DNA of 64,000 nucleotides, from assembly GCF_910592395.1 (NCBI RefSeq), contig NC_088309.1, positions 8,064,501 through 8,128,500 of the forward strand, read 5' to 3'. Positions 45,377 through 58,700 of the stretch are shown here, one piece after another. The stretch's first letter is position 1. Each line of letters begins with the position of its first letter. This DNA is from Lineus longissimus (Eukaryota > Nemertea > Pilidiophora > Heteronemertea > Lineidae). Made by a program: the position numbers and the translations under genes. The notes beneath the pieces are model-generated. The model was given only the letters and a program-made list of their open reading frames with translations, had not been told where the DNA came from and searched no databases.

Positions 45377-46485
45377 CGAACTTGGCATAAAATTCATCAG
45401 AGTCATTCAACAGCTTCATGTACCTGCATTATTTGTCAGGATCACTGCAGGCAAATTGGTTTACTTCAAATTGGCGTATCGGTGAATAGGACAAATAACA
45501 AATAAGTCTATACTTCATGGTGAAAAATACACCAATCAATATCACCTCACAAGCGATGTCATCAGTACCAAGGCCTACATTGTACTTAAATTTTGCAAAG
45601 GCTTTCACTTGAGTTTATATTTTATTGACGGGCCTTTTCTATTTGTTTTCTTTCAATGAATAATTAATACGTTTTATTTGTATTTCGTGTTGTTTAGGTG
45701 TTTATTATTTATGAATTGGAAAAGATTTGAGCTGTGTTTTGATTATTACAAAATGTGCAATATTGCTTCATAACAAAGTTTAACTGGCTTGTTGGAAGAA
45801 TCAGGAGATTTCGAATCGAAGGTCTTAGAAAAGCTGACAGAGAGTTAGTCCAGCATATATATTATTTAGGAAGGAAATAATGTGCTATCATTTAGGAAAG
45901 AAATATTTTGCATGTAGCCTCCATTATAAGCAGCTAGTATTGTGTTTCATAAGAACTATAGACATGATAGATGCAATTTGATTTTTTTTTTACGTTGCAC
46001 TATATTGACATCTCATTCAGGTAACAAAAACCGTATAGTGTATATGCTTTCCAAAAAATCATTAAAAAGTCCATTAAGAAGCAGTGTACATTAACTGTAA
46101 AACATTACCCATCAGACACAGCACACTAAAAGGGATTAAATGATGCAATGTCGTCAACAAGGGATATTTGACAGTATGACATGCCATATGTGATTTTTTA
46201 TCATTTTAATGAAACCGTATGTCTAATTGGTTTCTGTATGCACTACATTGGACCTATAAAGGAACGCCATTTGCCGTTTTTTTTTACCAATGGATGAAAT
46301 GTTAAATACCAGCGCTTTTAGGCCATGTGGCAATTGTCTCAGTCAATCTTATTCGCTTTGTCCCTATTTTGTTCAGCGTGACAGCAGACTAAGCTTTGAG
46401 CATTCGGTGTTAATAGGAGATCGAAAAGAAAATTATTTCTTTCTCTCTTAAATTATAAATGCCGTATACATTAAGTCGGTTTCCC

Positions 46486-46740
46486 TTGTCTCGCAGCAAA
46501 AAATTCCTGTACTATTGTTATCCAACTGCTTTTACGAAGTTTGATGGTGATATACAAGCCTATATGTACTTTCTCATTGTTCTATTATATTTACACCTGG
46601 TTATCAGGGCAAGCCTTGATAACATCGACCCCACGGAACAGCTTACATTGGAGGCCATAAGCCTAAATCGAGAAGGGCAAATACACGTTATGAATTAAAT
46701 GTGTCAATACAATGTCAACACTGGACATTATTTACTGGTT
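46486..46740 (+). repeat. Second copy of the LDNIDP repeat
   Basis: Matches 27058-27265 in order: CTCGCAG, ATTC and GTAC, then GGTTATCAG, CCTTGATAACATCGACCCC and AATGTCAACA. It is clearly diverged. An open frame in it reads LDNIDPTEQLTLEAI; the 27-kb copy reads LDNIDPHEKAFMEV. Confidence 0.55.
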
Positions 46741-48779
46741 TCCCCTTGTTTCTTTCATCCTTTCAAGATGTTCAAGTCAGCGCGTTTCCCTTCATTCTAT
46801 GGGATATCGCTAATCGGGTCCTTTCATACATTTTGGTAATTAATCAGGTAACTGGGAAAGTTTGCATCCCAAAGGGCGCCAATATAATTATGTGTACAGG
46901 GCTTTCCGGCATGAATCTCAGTTGGACACCCGACGCCTCTACACACCCAAGGGATCGCGCATACCTCTGATGTAGTATGCGCGCCTTCCTTCAGATGGTA
47001 GTGTCCCTGCGTCACCTGGATGCTAATCCCTGGACCATGGCAATATTGATAGTCAGCCTAATTGGCAATTATGAGACATCCAACCAAGTAGGTTATTGAA
47101 ATGATAGTCATCTGATTCTATCATTATAATCAGTTCCACTTCACGGGAGCCTGATCAGTCAGAATCGCGGTATTACCGTCGTATATCAGAGCGCGATATA
47201 CCAATCTCAGGTGATGCCGCCAACTTACATTATACATGTAAGCACGAGTTCAACGTTCTCGTGCTTAATAAATGATTTTCACTTGGTTAAGAGTTGATAA
47301 ACTCCTCACGCTGCCAGCAAAAACCAGAGGTGCGAATTGCATTGGAGAAAGGGGAAGAATTCTGCACACTGTGGGAATATTGTGAAATCGGTTTCATTCA
47401 TTTCGGGGATCGATTGGCAGCTGATCAGTCGCCATAGCACAAAATCTATGTCAATTTATCCTGGGTTTTCAGAATTGGTTTCGTTTTCAAACAAGTAATT
47501 TAATTTAAGGGATGACAAAAATCATTCGTTAGTACATTAAGAATATCAACATTCGGAAAAGAGAAACTAGTGTGTCGTTCAATAAGTTTAACCACATTAG
47601 ATTTTTTGTGATCGGCTAATCGTGGTAACATATTGTCCGCTGAAAATGGCTGATTTACGGAGAAATCTAATGCCTCGACTGTAAGGAACCAAGATCATCC
47701 AAAATGCATTGAGGTGTTTTTTTGGAGTCAATACTCGTGGCTGAAGCAACGGAATTTTTCCCAAGGTTTCGTTCGTACTGTTAATCATATTAACAAAATC
47801 TTCGAAATACCTTCGAAACGGTGGTCTGTGGAATCAGGCAATCAACACATGGTCTGCCAGCTTTCCGCAAGTTGTAAAACGATGCCATGGTAGGAATGCA
47901 AGAATCAGATGTGCTGTGATGAGTCGGATCCTAATTACGCCAACACCTCTTCCGTCATTATCACCCATGTAAAACTGTCTGCTCACTTTCGACAAGAACA
48001 ATGTTTAATGGTTACCACACAGTCGTACTGATGGTCGGAAGTGTTGACAGATTTGTGCAAGCTCATCTGATTTCTCTCGTTTATCCTAGCGCTGGTGAAA
48101 GTGATCTTACAGTGTCTCGAGAGGAAAGCAACAAAGTTCAAACTACCATATAGAAATACGAGGTGGAGAACGGACTGCTTAGTGCCTTCAGCTCGGAGAA
48201 AGGGGAGATCATCTTGCCGAGGGACTGTATTTTGCAAAGTTTATTGAAAATACCAGGAAACAGTCATTTTATGAATTTATAGTACAAACAAAAACAGATC
48301 CATCTGGAAACACATCTACTCGGGTCTAGCACACACTGAGTGAAATTTCAAAGCGAGATTATCTTCAACAGCTCAGTCATCCAGACACATATATGGTTGG
48401 GCCCCTGAGGAAAATATTGAGCTTCCTCACTTCTGAATATCAATGAATGTGTACAGGATGGGTGTACTCAGCAGATGGAAGATGTTTTATTTCAACACAA
48501 GCACTAACATATTGTATTTTTTGTTTCTTGAATTTTGGTAAACCTAGTGGCCGAGTTTCTTCTCCCCACTCGTGTGATCTACGCCTCCAGTTTCCATTAC
48601 CCACTTTATTGTTAAGGACAAAATGCAGCGAATCACTGAACCATCCTTCGACAAACAAGTGCATTGTTATTGTACGGTTTCATCCAATGATGCCGCAAAG
48701 ATTCTCGTCATTGCTCGGATGCAGAAACCCTCCATTTCTTCACTTTAACAAACGATGATGCATGTAGACCGCCTATTTT

Positions 48780-48999
48780 TGCCGGCGTTTTATTTTCGCG
48801 GACTTCAGGAATAATATCGCTTCGCAGAAATGAGTATCTCGAAAATATATTTCATTAACGCTTTTATTCATTAAAGGTTTACTGAAGTTATTGAAAGAAC
48901 CAGAATAAATTTCGTAGTCCGTGTAAAATCTTTGATCTTTTTAGAATTTTGGCCATTCGAAAAAATATCAGGCGCGAAAATTGTCTGGTTTACGGTACT
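48780..48999 (+). repeat. CGCGAAAAT-type dispersed repeat, copy B (longest)
   Basis: Begins near TTTATTTTCGCGGACTT and ends with TTTTGGCCATTCGAAAA, GGCGCGAAAATT and GTCTGGTTTACGGTACTG. The last 60 bases align with the other two copies; the CGCG-containing ends give it a palindromic, MITE-like look. Confidence 0.55.
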
Positions 49000-49654
49000 G
49001 AAGCATGCCAACAAACGCATTTCCATGATTGGTTCGTTGTGTTACTTTTGAAGTTATTGCTTGTGGTCTACGAAAGGAAATTCTTTAAAATCGCCACCAT
49101 TGTTGCAGTCGGTGGGCTCGATTATTCTACAGTTCCGTAACACATTAGTTGAGTACTGCCATGATAGATGAAAGTAAATGTTCTCGAAAGGTATCCTGGA
49201 GAGAGAATTTATTTCTGATCGCTTGTTGATGAAATGCTTCGCGAGTTAGAAAGCTAATGGGGAAATAATGTTGTTGTAAAACGTATGGGTGGCTGGTTTT
49301 TTCCTAATTTCACCACGGTGTAAATGTTAGTTAAGATAAAACTGACTGTTGTTATTCAATGAAGATGATGCTAAATGCCAGTGGACATTTCACTCCATTC
49401 GCAGAAGTCAACAAAAGACGAAACAGTTGCCAAACTGTTGTTTTGCAACGTTTGCTTAAAAACAACTACGTATAATTTATTGCTCGCAGGTCCTCCATCA
49501 AAGTGTCAACCACAAATAAAAAATCTCAGCGAATTCAGCATCATGGTGATCTGAAGCATGTGTGAAATAAAAATGGCGCTCTATTTCACACAAAGTTCAT
49601 ATTGCCACAGCTTGGCTATTACAGGCAAAGAAAATCTCCACCCGAACATAAAAA

Positions 49655-49737
49655 ACCTCTGTGGTTCAACGATTAGAATGCTGGACTTCCGATCTGGTGG
49701 TCATGGGTTCGACTCCCCGTATATCCACAACATTTAT
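49655..49737 (+). repeat. tRNA-like SINE head or tRNA pseudogene
   Basis: Has a good B box (GGTTCGACTCC at 49706-49716) and an A-box-like TGGTTCAACGATTAGAATG, with an anticodon-like stem CTGGA/TCTGG around CTTCCGA. The acceptor stem does not pair and two T-stem pairs fail, so it is not a working tRNA. The GGACTTCCGATCTGGTGGTC layout is like tRNA-derived SINE heads in marine invertebrates (inference). No SINE body was identified. Confidence 0.65.
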
Positions 49738-52700
49738 TTTCTCTTCACTTAATATTTTTATTCATTCATGTACATATAGTATTATACAGTATCATCAGAC
49801 GGCATCGAAATCATACTTTAAAAAAAGTATAGTCAGCCAGTAAAGGATGGTAAAGCGCTTGATGTATCACTCACTTCAGGGGAGCTAATATCTCAGCGGT
49901 TTGTGCCGGACTGTAGGAATTCCCATCATAGGAAGCCTTTGATCAAAGAGTGCGGCCTCCCTGGACCGCCATAAACATGACAGTCTAATTGGATAAAAAA
50001 TTACATATTTCGCGTCAACTCATAAGGGATATCCTAGGTTAAGTATAAAGTGGTTGGACGCCTCTGTAGACAGCTGCCAGTGTTGGATCTGGTGGATGAA
50101 GGCTGGCAGGAAGGTAAGAACCTTGAGAAGTTAATAGAACGATTTCTGCCTTTAGTACTGAGGTTGTTTTGGGGTCTGTTTCGTATTTGTTACAGCTTTC
50201 ACGAAGATAAAGACACACCAGTTCGTACATTTCTGTAAAAAAAAACAATGTAGTCGGCACATTTTACACACCTCCATCACCTAAAAGAGTTAATTCAGGA
50301 TTCTATTGTCATCATGTGTATTATATCATCCTCTGCTATTCTACTTCAAAGTGATAAATACGTTCATCAAAGACACCCTTGATTAAACCCAGCGCTTATG
50401 TCAATCAAAACTGACTTCAACAGAACCAACAAGAATGAAAGATCAACGCTCTCAAGAAGAAGGAGCTTCGTGTCTGAGCGCAGTCGTCCTCCTCGATATC
50501 TAACAACGTTCTCGTGGTTAATGCGTCACGTTCTCAACGTAATTCCTTTCTTAGTGTTTCCTGGAGAAGGTATGCTCGTTGAGGCGATGTCTTCTCTTAA
50601 TGGTACATAAATGCTGTGATTATGGCTGATCTGTCTGTAAGCGCGTGCTGAGGAAAAAGCAGGAAAAGATTTAGAGACTTAGATGGATTCTGTCGGCCGT
50701 ATAAATCGACGATGCCGTCTTGTGGTCAGAAATGATAGTCGGAAATGATAGGCTAAAATCACGATTTTTCGCTGGCTGTAACGACCTGGAGAGGACCATT
50801 ACAAACAGTTGTGTGCAAGATTGGCCTGTTCAAAATGTGTATTGAAATTGATTAGTTGCCCGATATACATGTATGGTGATATATGTAACTTCACTGGAGC
50901 GTACCAGAAATTTGAGAAAAATGCGGAAAATTATTGTTAGCGGTTCATAGCGAATGTTATCGACGTGACGCCAGTCAGTATCTTTATAAACATATCACAG
51001 TGGTCTGAATCTGTGTTGCTTTGGCATGTTAAACAAGGTTGGTACGGTATGTTGAAATACTATACCAGTATCGAATAACACTGAACACGCTCATGATAAA
51101 ACAATAGCTAAGCAAACAAATCTCCTTGAAAAGAAACCCACCTGCTGCGCCCTACTCTCTACAAATGAGAAAACGGGTTCTTCGTCTCAGTTGCTTAATT
51201 GATTTTTTTTAAACGAGCCGATGTACATGTAGCCTTTTTAGAACGATGCCTTAATTGGTTTCCAAGGCTACTCAGAGATAATGGGTTTATATACGTTGCC
51301 GTGACATTCTTTTGATCTCATGATCCGATCAAGACGTCCGCTGCCGTATAGGCCATGAAACTGGACGTCACCAGCGACGGGACTGCTACGGGAAGTCACA
51401 CAGTGCTGGATTACCTTTAGGAGTGGGACAGCTTATGATACCCTACATGTAGTTGACGCTCACCTCTCATGTCAATATTTTTTTAAAGTGTGCCACGAAA
51501 CCCAAGTTGATCTGTGTGGGTAGCTCAAACTATACGACCTTGGGAAATGTATATGACAAGAACGTTACAAGCTTTCTTGAAGTTGTCATAAATATCGGTT
51601 ATTTTCTCCAGAAGATGAGCGATGAGGGAATGTGACTTAGGTCTGAAACGTTTCCCTTTTTTATATTGTTTCGTAGAATCAAGAGTTAATTCTGCTTTGT
51701 ATAATGAGAGGTCAGAAAAAGAACAGGATTCTTATTCACCATGGCTGGGACAACAATTTCGTAATTTTCTGTACAATGAAACTTAATCTTGACATCTACA
51801 ATTCATAGTTTGCCACTCAGCTGCAGTAGTATGCTAAAGCAGGGTGCATGCAGAGCCAAAAGACATCGTTTCAGGTCGACAATCACCCATCCTTAATACC
51901 AGAGTCCCTACATCCTCTCCTCGCCATGTTTCAGAGCTAGGGGAGGGTTGAAGGACTGTTGTATCCAGGATGATGATGACCTCACCATTCCAATCACCTG
52001 ACAGAGACACATACACACTGCTTTGATATGATGAGTTGTCCTGCGGCCCGGAATTGGACCTGCCAAGAAACATGGCTGACCGCCTTAATGGCGGACTGGG
52101 GAGGTAACAGCTGGCCATGGGCAAGCAAACTAACGTGAGTTGGGCATTTTGAGAAGAAAGTGAACATTTCGCTCTAGGCACTGATCACCTCTCAACTCTA
52201 ATTCGATGGAAAATGGTAGCATATCCTTTGTCAACACAATATCAGGCCACAGGTCTAAAACTGTGATAACAAAGGAAACGCTTCCTTACGCCGCATTGAG
52301 AAATTCTAGGGCTTCCCGTCAAAGTCATTACTCATGCAAAAACAGAAACCAAGAATAATTCTGTTGGAGATTACCCCTGTTTTTGCCGAACTAATCATAA
52401 AAAGCAGCAGCCGTTATTCCCGCCTCTCCGTAGATACCCTTGGCTTAGGATATTCATGAACGAGGTGTTCTTGCCCATATAGATACACTTGGGCCTCCAA
52501 ATAATTAAGGATGTTAAGCACATCAATAACATGCTTACATTCTCCATATTTATGACAACAACCAACCGCAAAAAGACGTCTGCTGAAAGGGCAGGCTTAT
52601 TATAAGTTGGGAGTCAGGAAGTCGTCTTGCCAATCAACGTGACAGTTCATGTTCATTAAGGACCGGATCAGCCTGAATACGATACTCTTGGCTGGGGATA

Positions 52701-55700
52701 ATGAAGTCGGCCTCCGCACCCATTAGGGCAGCGCAGGAAAAAATGCCATCACTGATTTTTTTTGTTGTGCTTAGTAGAGTCAATTTGCAAGGAGTCTGCT
52801 GCTATGACGCAGGTAGGGTATAAATAAAGCCCAGGCTGGAGTTGACGCCGTCCATTTGGCTTCATATCGTAGTTAATGTAACCAATTTTATTAAAAACAT
52901 GCAGCTCATGAAATTTAAAGTGGTTAATGCGAAATAAATACTAAGTATTGCATTAGAAATTACTAGTTTAAGAGACAATAAATATGCAAAACGTCACTCT
53001 TTCTCCTAAAGACTTTAACCAGAGTAGTGAAACACGCAGAGGAAAACATAAAAGCTATTTCTGATGTTGTGGCTTTTGAAAGTAGAGTTGACAACAAAAT
53101 CCAGGTTACTTAAAAGCCATGGTCCCTTAAGTTAACATGAATCAAATTGATCGCAATGTGAACCAGTGAACCTTTAGCGGCTGAACTGAGGGCATACCGG
53201 TAGTCTTTCAGTGGTGTCGATAAAGCACTGTCATAACATTGATCCTGTGATCAGTAAATTGAAACTGGCAGATCTATGGCGCTTTAATCTTTGATTACAG
53301 TGAATTAAATCGAGATGAATTGCAGATCAATGAAAGGTATCGTTAGCTCCATCAATATCATATGTTCAATGATGATTCGTCAGTTAGAGGCGATGCGGCC
53401 GAATATGTCGCTACTCCCTGTAGGTTGCCATGTAAGGAATTATCTCAAGATAGACTTAAGCCGAAATAACTCGTTTTTTAGTTTTTCTGTGGACCCCTTC
53501 CCATATAATAAGGAAAACTAGCTGGACATTTAATTCTAACTACTAAGAAGAACGATCACTCTGTTACAACTCTCAATTTTTCTTTCAACCTTGGATAGCA
53601 TGATATAAAGAGGAAGTTTAAATCATCTGGAACACTCTGTAAGAAAGTAGAAGTGGACAACATGGTGCCTTTAAATTTGAGTAGCAAGGTATATCATTTG
53701 GAGCACATTTGAAAAACAAGTCGATATCCAGCGAATAATTGGCCATTTCCTGTTTGTGTAGGTCTCGTGGCTGTTCCCTCAACATATCATGTGGAAAAAG
53801 TGCACATACTCGCCAGCAAAACCCATTACAGACAAAACAAGATGACTTACCGGCAAAGGTTCTTACTGCAGATGGTGATAGCAGGAAAACGGAGGGATGT
53901 ATTGTGATGGACGCTGATATATGTTGAGGTCGGATAACTCATGAAGTAGCTGCAACGACAGAAAGTGAAGTGAATAAAATACAAGCAAAATACAATGTAC
54001 ATATCATTTAAAATGTGAGAAACGCAGCTCTTGCTTCATCTCGAGAATCGGAAGGAAAAAGGAAAATGCAAAAAACACACTTGGAGATAGCAAAATATAT
54101 GTTACGAGTCAATCATACAATTCAATGTACGAGGTCCCACCCTTACCCCACCCCAAGCACGGAGAGATGTACGGCTTACATAATATGTATAAGCCACTTT
54201 AGCAATAAATCGTGTGCAAATTACGCTTACATACATGTACAAAGATAGCAATGACATAAAACAACGCACATATTTTTTCCGGGCAGGAACTCTATATGTC
54301 AATATAGTAGAAAATACAACTGTACTTGGCTATGGCGAGACGTTTATTAGAATAGTTACTGGTATATCCAATTCAACCATTCTTATTGGCAAGGTCAGAC
54401 AGCTACTTCTGGCCGTCTTGCCCCGGGCCCATCTGACATGTATGATATGGCACGGAGCAGACACTCCTTGTGGCAAGACTTGTTGGGTGTTGTTTGACAA
54501 GAGAATAGTGACTCTGCTATGTCTACCATGTCCACTGCACTATACACTGTATTATTCGTGGTATTTATAGAAACTTGCATGATTCTGCAGTGGTGATGAG
54601 CAACTGCGAAGTGACGACAAAGAAGAGGCATCTCAGCTCTGTCTCGAACTATCTCCGTAGACTAACTTGCAGCGCTTTTTAACATAGGCTAAAGTTCACT
54701 CCAATTACAGTTTTATACCGAGTTATACCATAGGGTCCTTTTAGAATTACAAACTGTGATGAGCACAGGGATGTGAATTCCGGTAATGCCAAACGGGCGT
54801 GGCACTTATGCTTCATTTTAAATCCTAGAATTAAGTATATATGTCTGGAGTTGAGGCAAATTTGAGTCACATACTAGTGCCTTGACTGGCAATTGGACAT
54901 GGTCGACCCGCATTTATGCCGACGAAGTACTGTGCTGGTATCCCGGTACGCCCATTAATCTAAAGTTAATCATGTTTACTCAGTATCTGAAACATCACAT
55001 TAGGGACAGTCACTAGCGAATCTACTGCAAAACGGCCCGTCTCTAATTAGTCAAAAGATGCTGCTAAATGACTAAAGGAAATCAATGGACACGTTCCCGA
55101 TACTCGTTTAAGACCCGAAACAAAAGATTTCAAGGCGATGTGATTATCCGCCAGAAACAGGTATGACTGCTTCATGCTTGAATCGGCAATTTGTTGAGAC
55201 AAACGAACAAAAGATTGCGTTTTAACAAATTAGACACGATGTGAAATGACCGAGGGGTCTTCAGGCATGCAAGGTTTAAGTAAGAGACGGCTAATTGGTC
55301 ATTGTTAGCTGGAGAGCACGGTGGGGAAGTCAGGTGTAACATGATATATTACGGAACCCATCCAAGAAGTGATTTAGAAACCTTTACTTGAATTTAAAAG
55401 TGGAACATGCTCTAACGTATTCAAGGGATCCCTTTCTGTACGAAATTCGAGGCTAGTTTGTACTCTGTGAAAAAAGTCTTGACATCACTGCCTGTTTTGA
55501 GATGGACGTAAGTTCAAAACATCAAGTCTTAACAAGCAGTATAAAACTCAGGTGAGCTGAACCTTAACTCGAGTGCGTCACTAATGCTACACTCCGCGCC
55601 GAATACTAGTAAACCAATGAATGTTCTTAAAAAGCTGAAGACAAAATATTGCATCAAATCCGATTTCCCACAGTCTTATGGGCTTTGAATGCAATCTTAT

Positions 55701-58700
55701 TTGCTGCCAATGCAGCATTTCTACTTAATGCAGAGTCATGTGGGCAATTGGTTTTTCTTGCTGCTCGAGTTATGGTCTGGACATCAGCTAGCCAGGACAA
55801 TAACAGGATTACGTCAGCTTAGAGTGACTGCAGTTATCCTTTAGTATTTTTCTTATTGGCCATATTCTTTGCTCACAGGAAAATCGTCCGTAAAGCAACA
55901 ATGTACAATGTGTGTCATTCTGACTGATTATTAATACCATTGCGACATCAAGTCTTTTTTTATCAGTATGTCACAGCAGTAGACCAAACACTATCCAGCG
56001 CACCGTTGTCCCAGCTTCTGAGTTTAGGAGCCAACGTCATCGCAGTCTTATCATCTCCAATTTACGCCGTGATACTTTTTTATGAGATGGCAAAATGTCA
56101 CGTCCGATAGCTAATTTCCTTAATTGAAAAAAAGTGCAGGAAGTACGTTTATATGCCATATCACCCTTTGGCAAATTTTAGATGTAATTTCGTCGTCTGG
56201 TGCCACTGGCTATATATCCATCTGTTCATAACTTTAGCGTATGCGCGAAGACGCATGATTTAAGGGCGAGTCTACTTATCTATCCTGAACTATGTGGTAA
56301 TGGAACACTCGTTGGATTAGAGCCCGAACAGACTTCCGTCACTCAAACTCTGTGTGTGGGTGAGGGCTGAGGTCGGGTGGTGAGTGTAATTAAAACACAG
56401 ACAACACAACAACAACAACAAGAAAGCTAGGCCTATAGCCAAAACAATAACAAATAAAATAATAAATAAAAAAGTGGCATCGGTTCGAAATGTCCAAATT
56501 CACAAACGTACGAACCATATTAATAGATGTGCACAATATAACAGTTTCTCAATAAAAAATGCATGTATTAACCAATAATTTAAAAGCTCAACGACAACAA
56601 TGGAATCGAGATCATTCTTGTATAGGCAGACAGTTACTCATTATCTGGTCACCCTTGAAAAAAGATTCGTTCAGGGATTTATCGAACGATTACAATTCTA
56701 TTGGAAAAAAAATCACTCATCACTTTCAAGCGGATTTCACAGTTGACTTGAGACAAAAGAAGCGATGTCTGGAGATAGCAGCAATGTCTGCATGACTTAG
56801 TCAAGAGACATCTAGCCTGAGAACAAGCAGTGTCTTCTCCATGCTAATGGGCAACCCGTGGCGGTAGACGGGTTAGATTACTTCATTTGGCGAAGAGAAC
56901 ATGTAGGGATTCGCAATTACAAAGTGACTCTCTTTTTATTTGGATCCTTTACTTAGCCTGAAGCGGCCATATCCATGAACAATTTAGACGATTTTCTCTG
57001 ATCTCGTCAAAGCTAACAAGCTGGCCACCCTTGATCTCAAATAGCGTTTAAGGTAGGCATCTATCCACCCTCTCGTCCATTGTTTAGACCGTTACACAAT
57101 ATGCTTTGCTACTGTCATGCTAAAATGATACATCACTTGGCGGTGACTTTGTGTGCATGACCAGTGCTTGATATTCTCCGTGCATTCAACATAGTCGCTG
57201 CAGTTTCAAAACTACTTCTGCTCGTGCTACGGCATACATGCATTTTGACAAACAATGAACAATAAGTATTCCTTTCTACCCAGACCTATAGTCTACCAGC
57301 CAAAATCTGAGTGTCTTTCAGAGTTCTACATTATAAGGATGAACTCTTCCAATACTTCTTCTCTGACAGTTGGTGATATTGCGACGCTCAGGTGAATTTC
57401 ATGAGTTGTTCTTCAATAAACACGATTTTTTGTCCCTTAATCAGGCAAATATATCTATTACTGAGATGTTTTAAGACGTCATATCGTATTTTGACGATCT
57501 CCATGATTCTTGACTTCTCCTCTGCACAGTAAGGCAGCGTAGAAAGATGAAGAGCGAATTCATTGACAAACGGGTCATCCGCACGCTGTGAGACGACTAA
57601 ACCACGGGAGATTACCGTTAGGTCATTATCGTAGCGTGTACTGGGTTAATTTTACTAACATGCCAGGATTGGAATCAGCAGAAGCGCACCTGACGCCCTC
57701 CTAGAGAGTAATCTTGGCCATGTCTGGGAAGAGCTGGAATTACTTATGTCTCATCAATGACTAACCAAGTGAAAGGAGAGGTGTCCTTTTGTATATATGT
57801 GACGGGTTTGGTGTACTAATGGATTGGCCACAATCAAGGTAAATGTGAGATTTGTGTGTACTAACATGATATGGACACAGACTTCAATGGTGAGGGCGAC
57901 AAGGTTGAAGAGATTGATGAGCAGTAACGGTGATTCGCCACGAGTCACACATAATGTAAAATAAACTTTTTTCTTCATAAACTATCATATGCTTTTGTTC
58001 TTATTAATACCCAGCGACAAGAACTCTGGTTGACCTAAAATAATGTAATATTTATAATACGTTATATTGATACGGACACTACATGTACTTGGTTCGTGTC
58101 CTGTTTTATTCTCAATATGGTTGCCCGTAGTGGATTGGTAGCGACTGGTGGATAGCCACCAAATAAAGAATTGTTTAAGCCCATTTTTTCCAGATTGCAC
58201 GATTTAAAATGTCTATTTTCCCTCTATAAGCGGCCATACTAGATTCTGGGAATCTGCCAATCTATGATGAAACCAAGGCCATTGATAATGTACGAATCTT
58301 TTACCATTATGGCAACTCAACTCAGCTAAAAGTTTATGTTCTGTCTAACTGGCTAGTAAACACCTAACTCAGTTTTTCCTTGGTTTCTTGGCTGTCATCG
58401 ACAGAATCTAAGTAATTCTTTATCTTCCCAATGAAAAGAGAAGATTTGCCAAAGTGCAAGTAGGTCGGTCTGGAGCCGCGTGTTCTGATTGTTAGTCACT
58501 GGTCAGCAATTAACGTGGTGTGGCTTCACCATTACCAGGTCATCGCTCACCCAAAGACATGATTCAAAACCTATTAGCTCAGACAATTATCCGGTGATTA
58601 CGAAGGAAGACTGCTGCAGACCAACACAGACTTATTACAGCTTTAATTAAAGACGACCCAGACATGAACCATTTACATTCATTTTGTCTTACCACAATTA

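Larger units (their letters stand above)
44977..49654. other. No recognised gene; dispersed repeat fragments
   Basis: Holds two copies of a CGCGAAAAT-type repeat (45330-45376, 48941-48999) and the second copy of the repeat seen at 27.1 kb (46486-46740). Otherwise AT-rich sequence with short unassigned frames. Confidence 0.55.

Noticed and set aside
49655-49737. Functional tRNA gene
   Set aside because: The acceptor stem does not pair and the T stem has two mismatches; kept only as a tRNA-like repeat.
51834-52181. 115-codon minus-strand open frame, the longest in the right third of the window
   Set aside because: No domain, no splice partners, no codon signature; consistent with chance in non-coding DNA.
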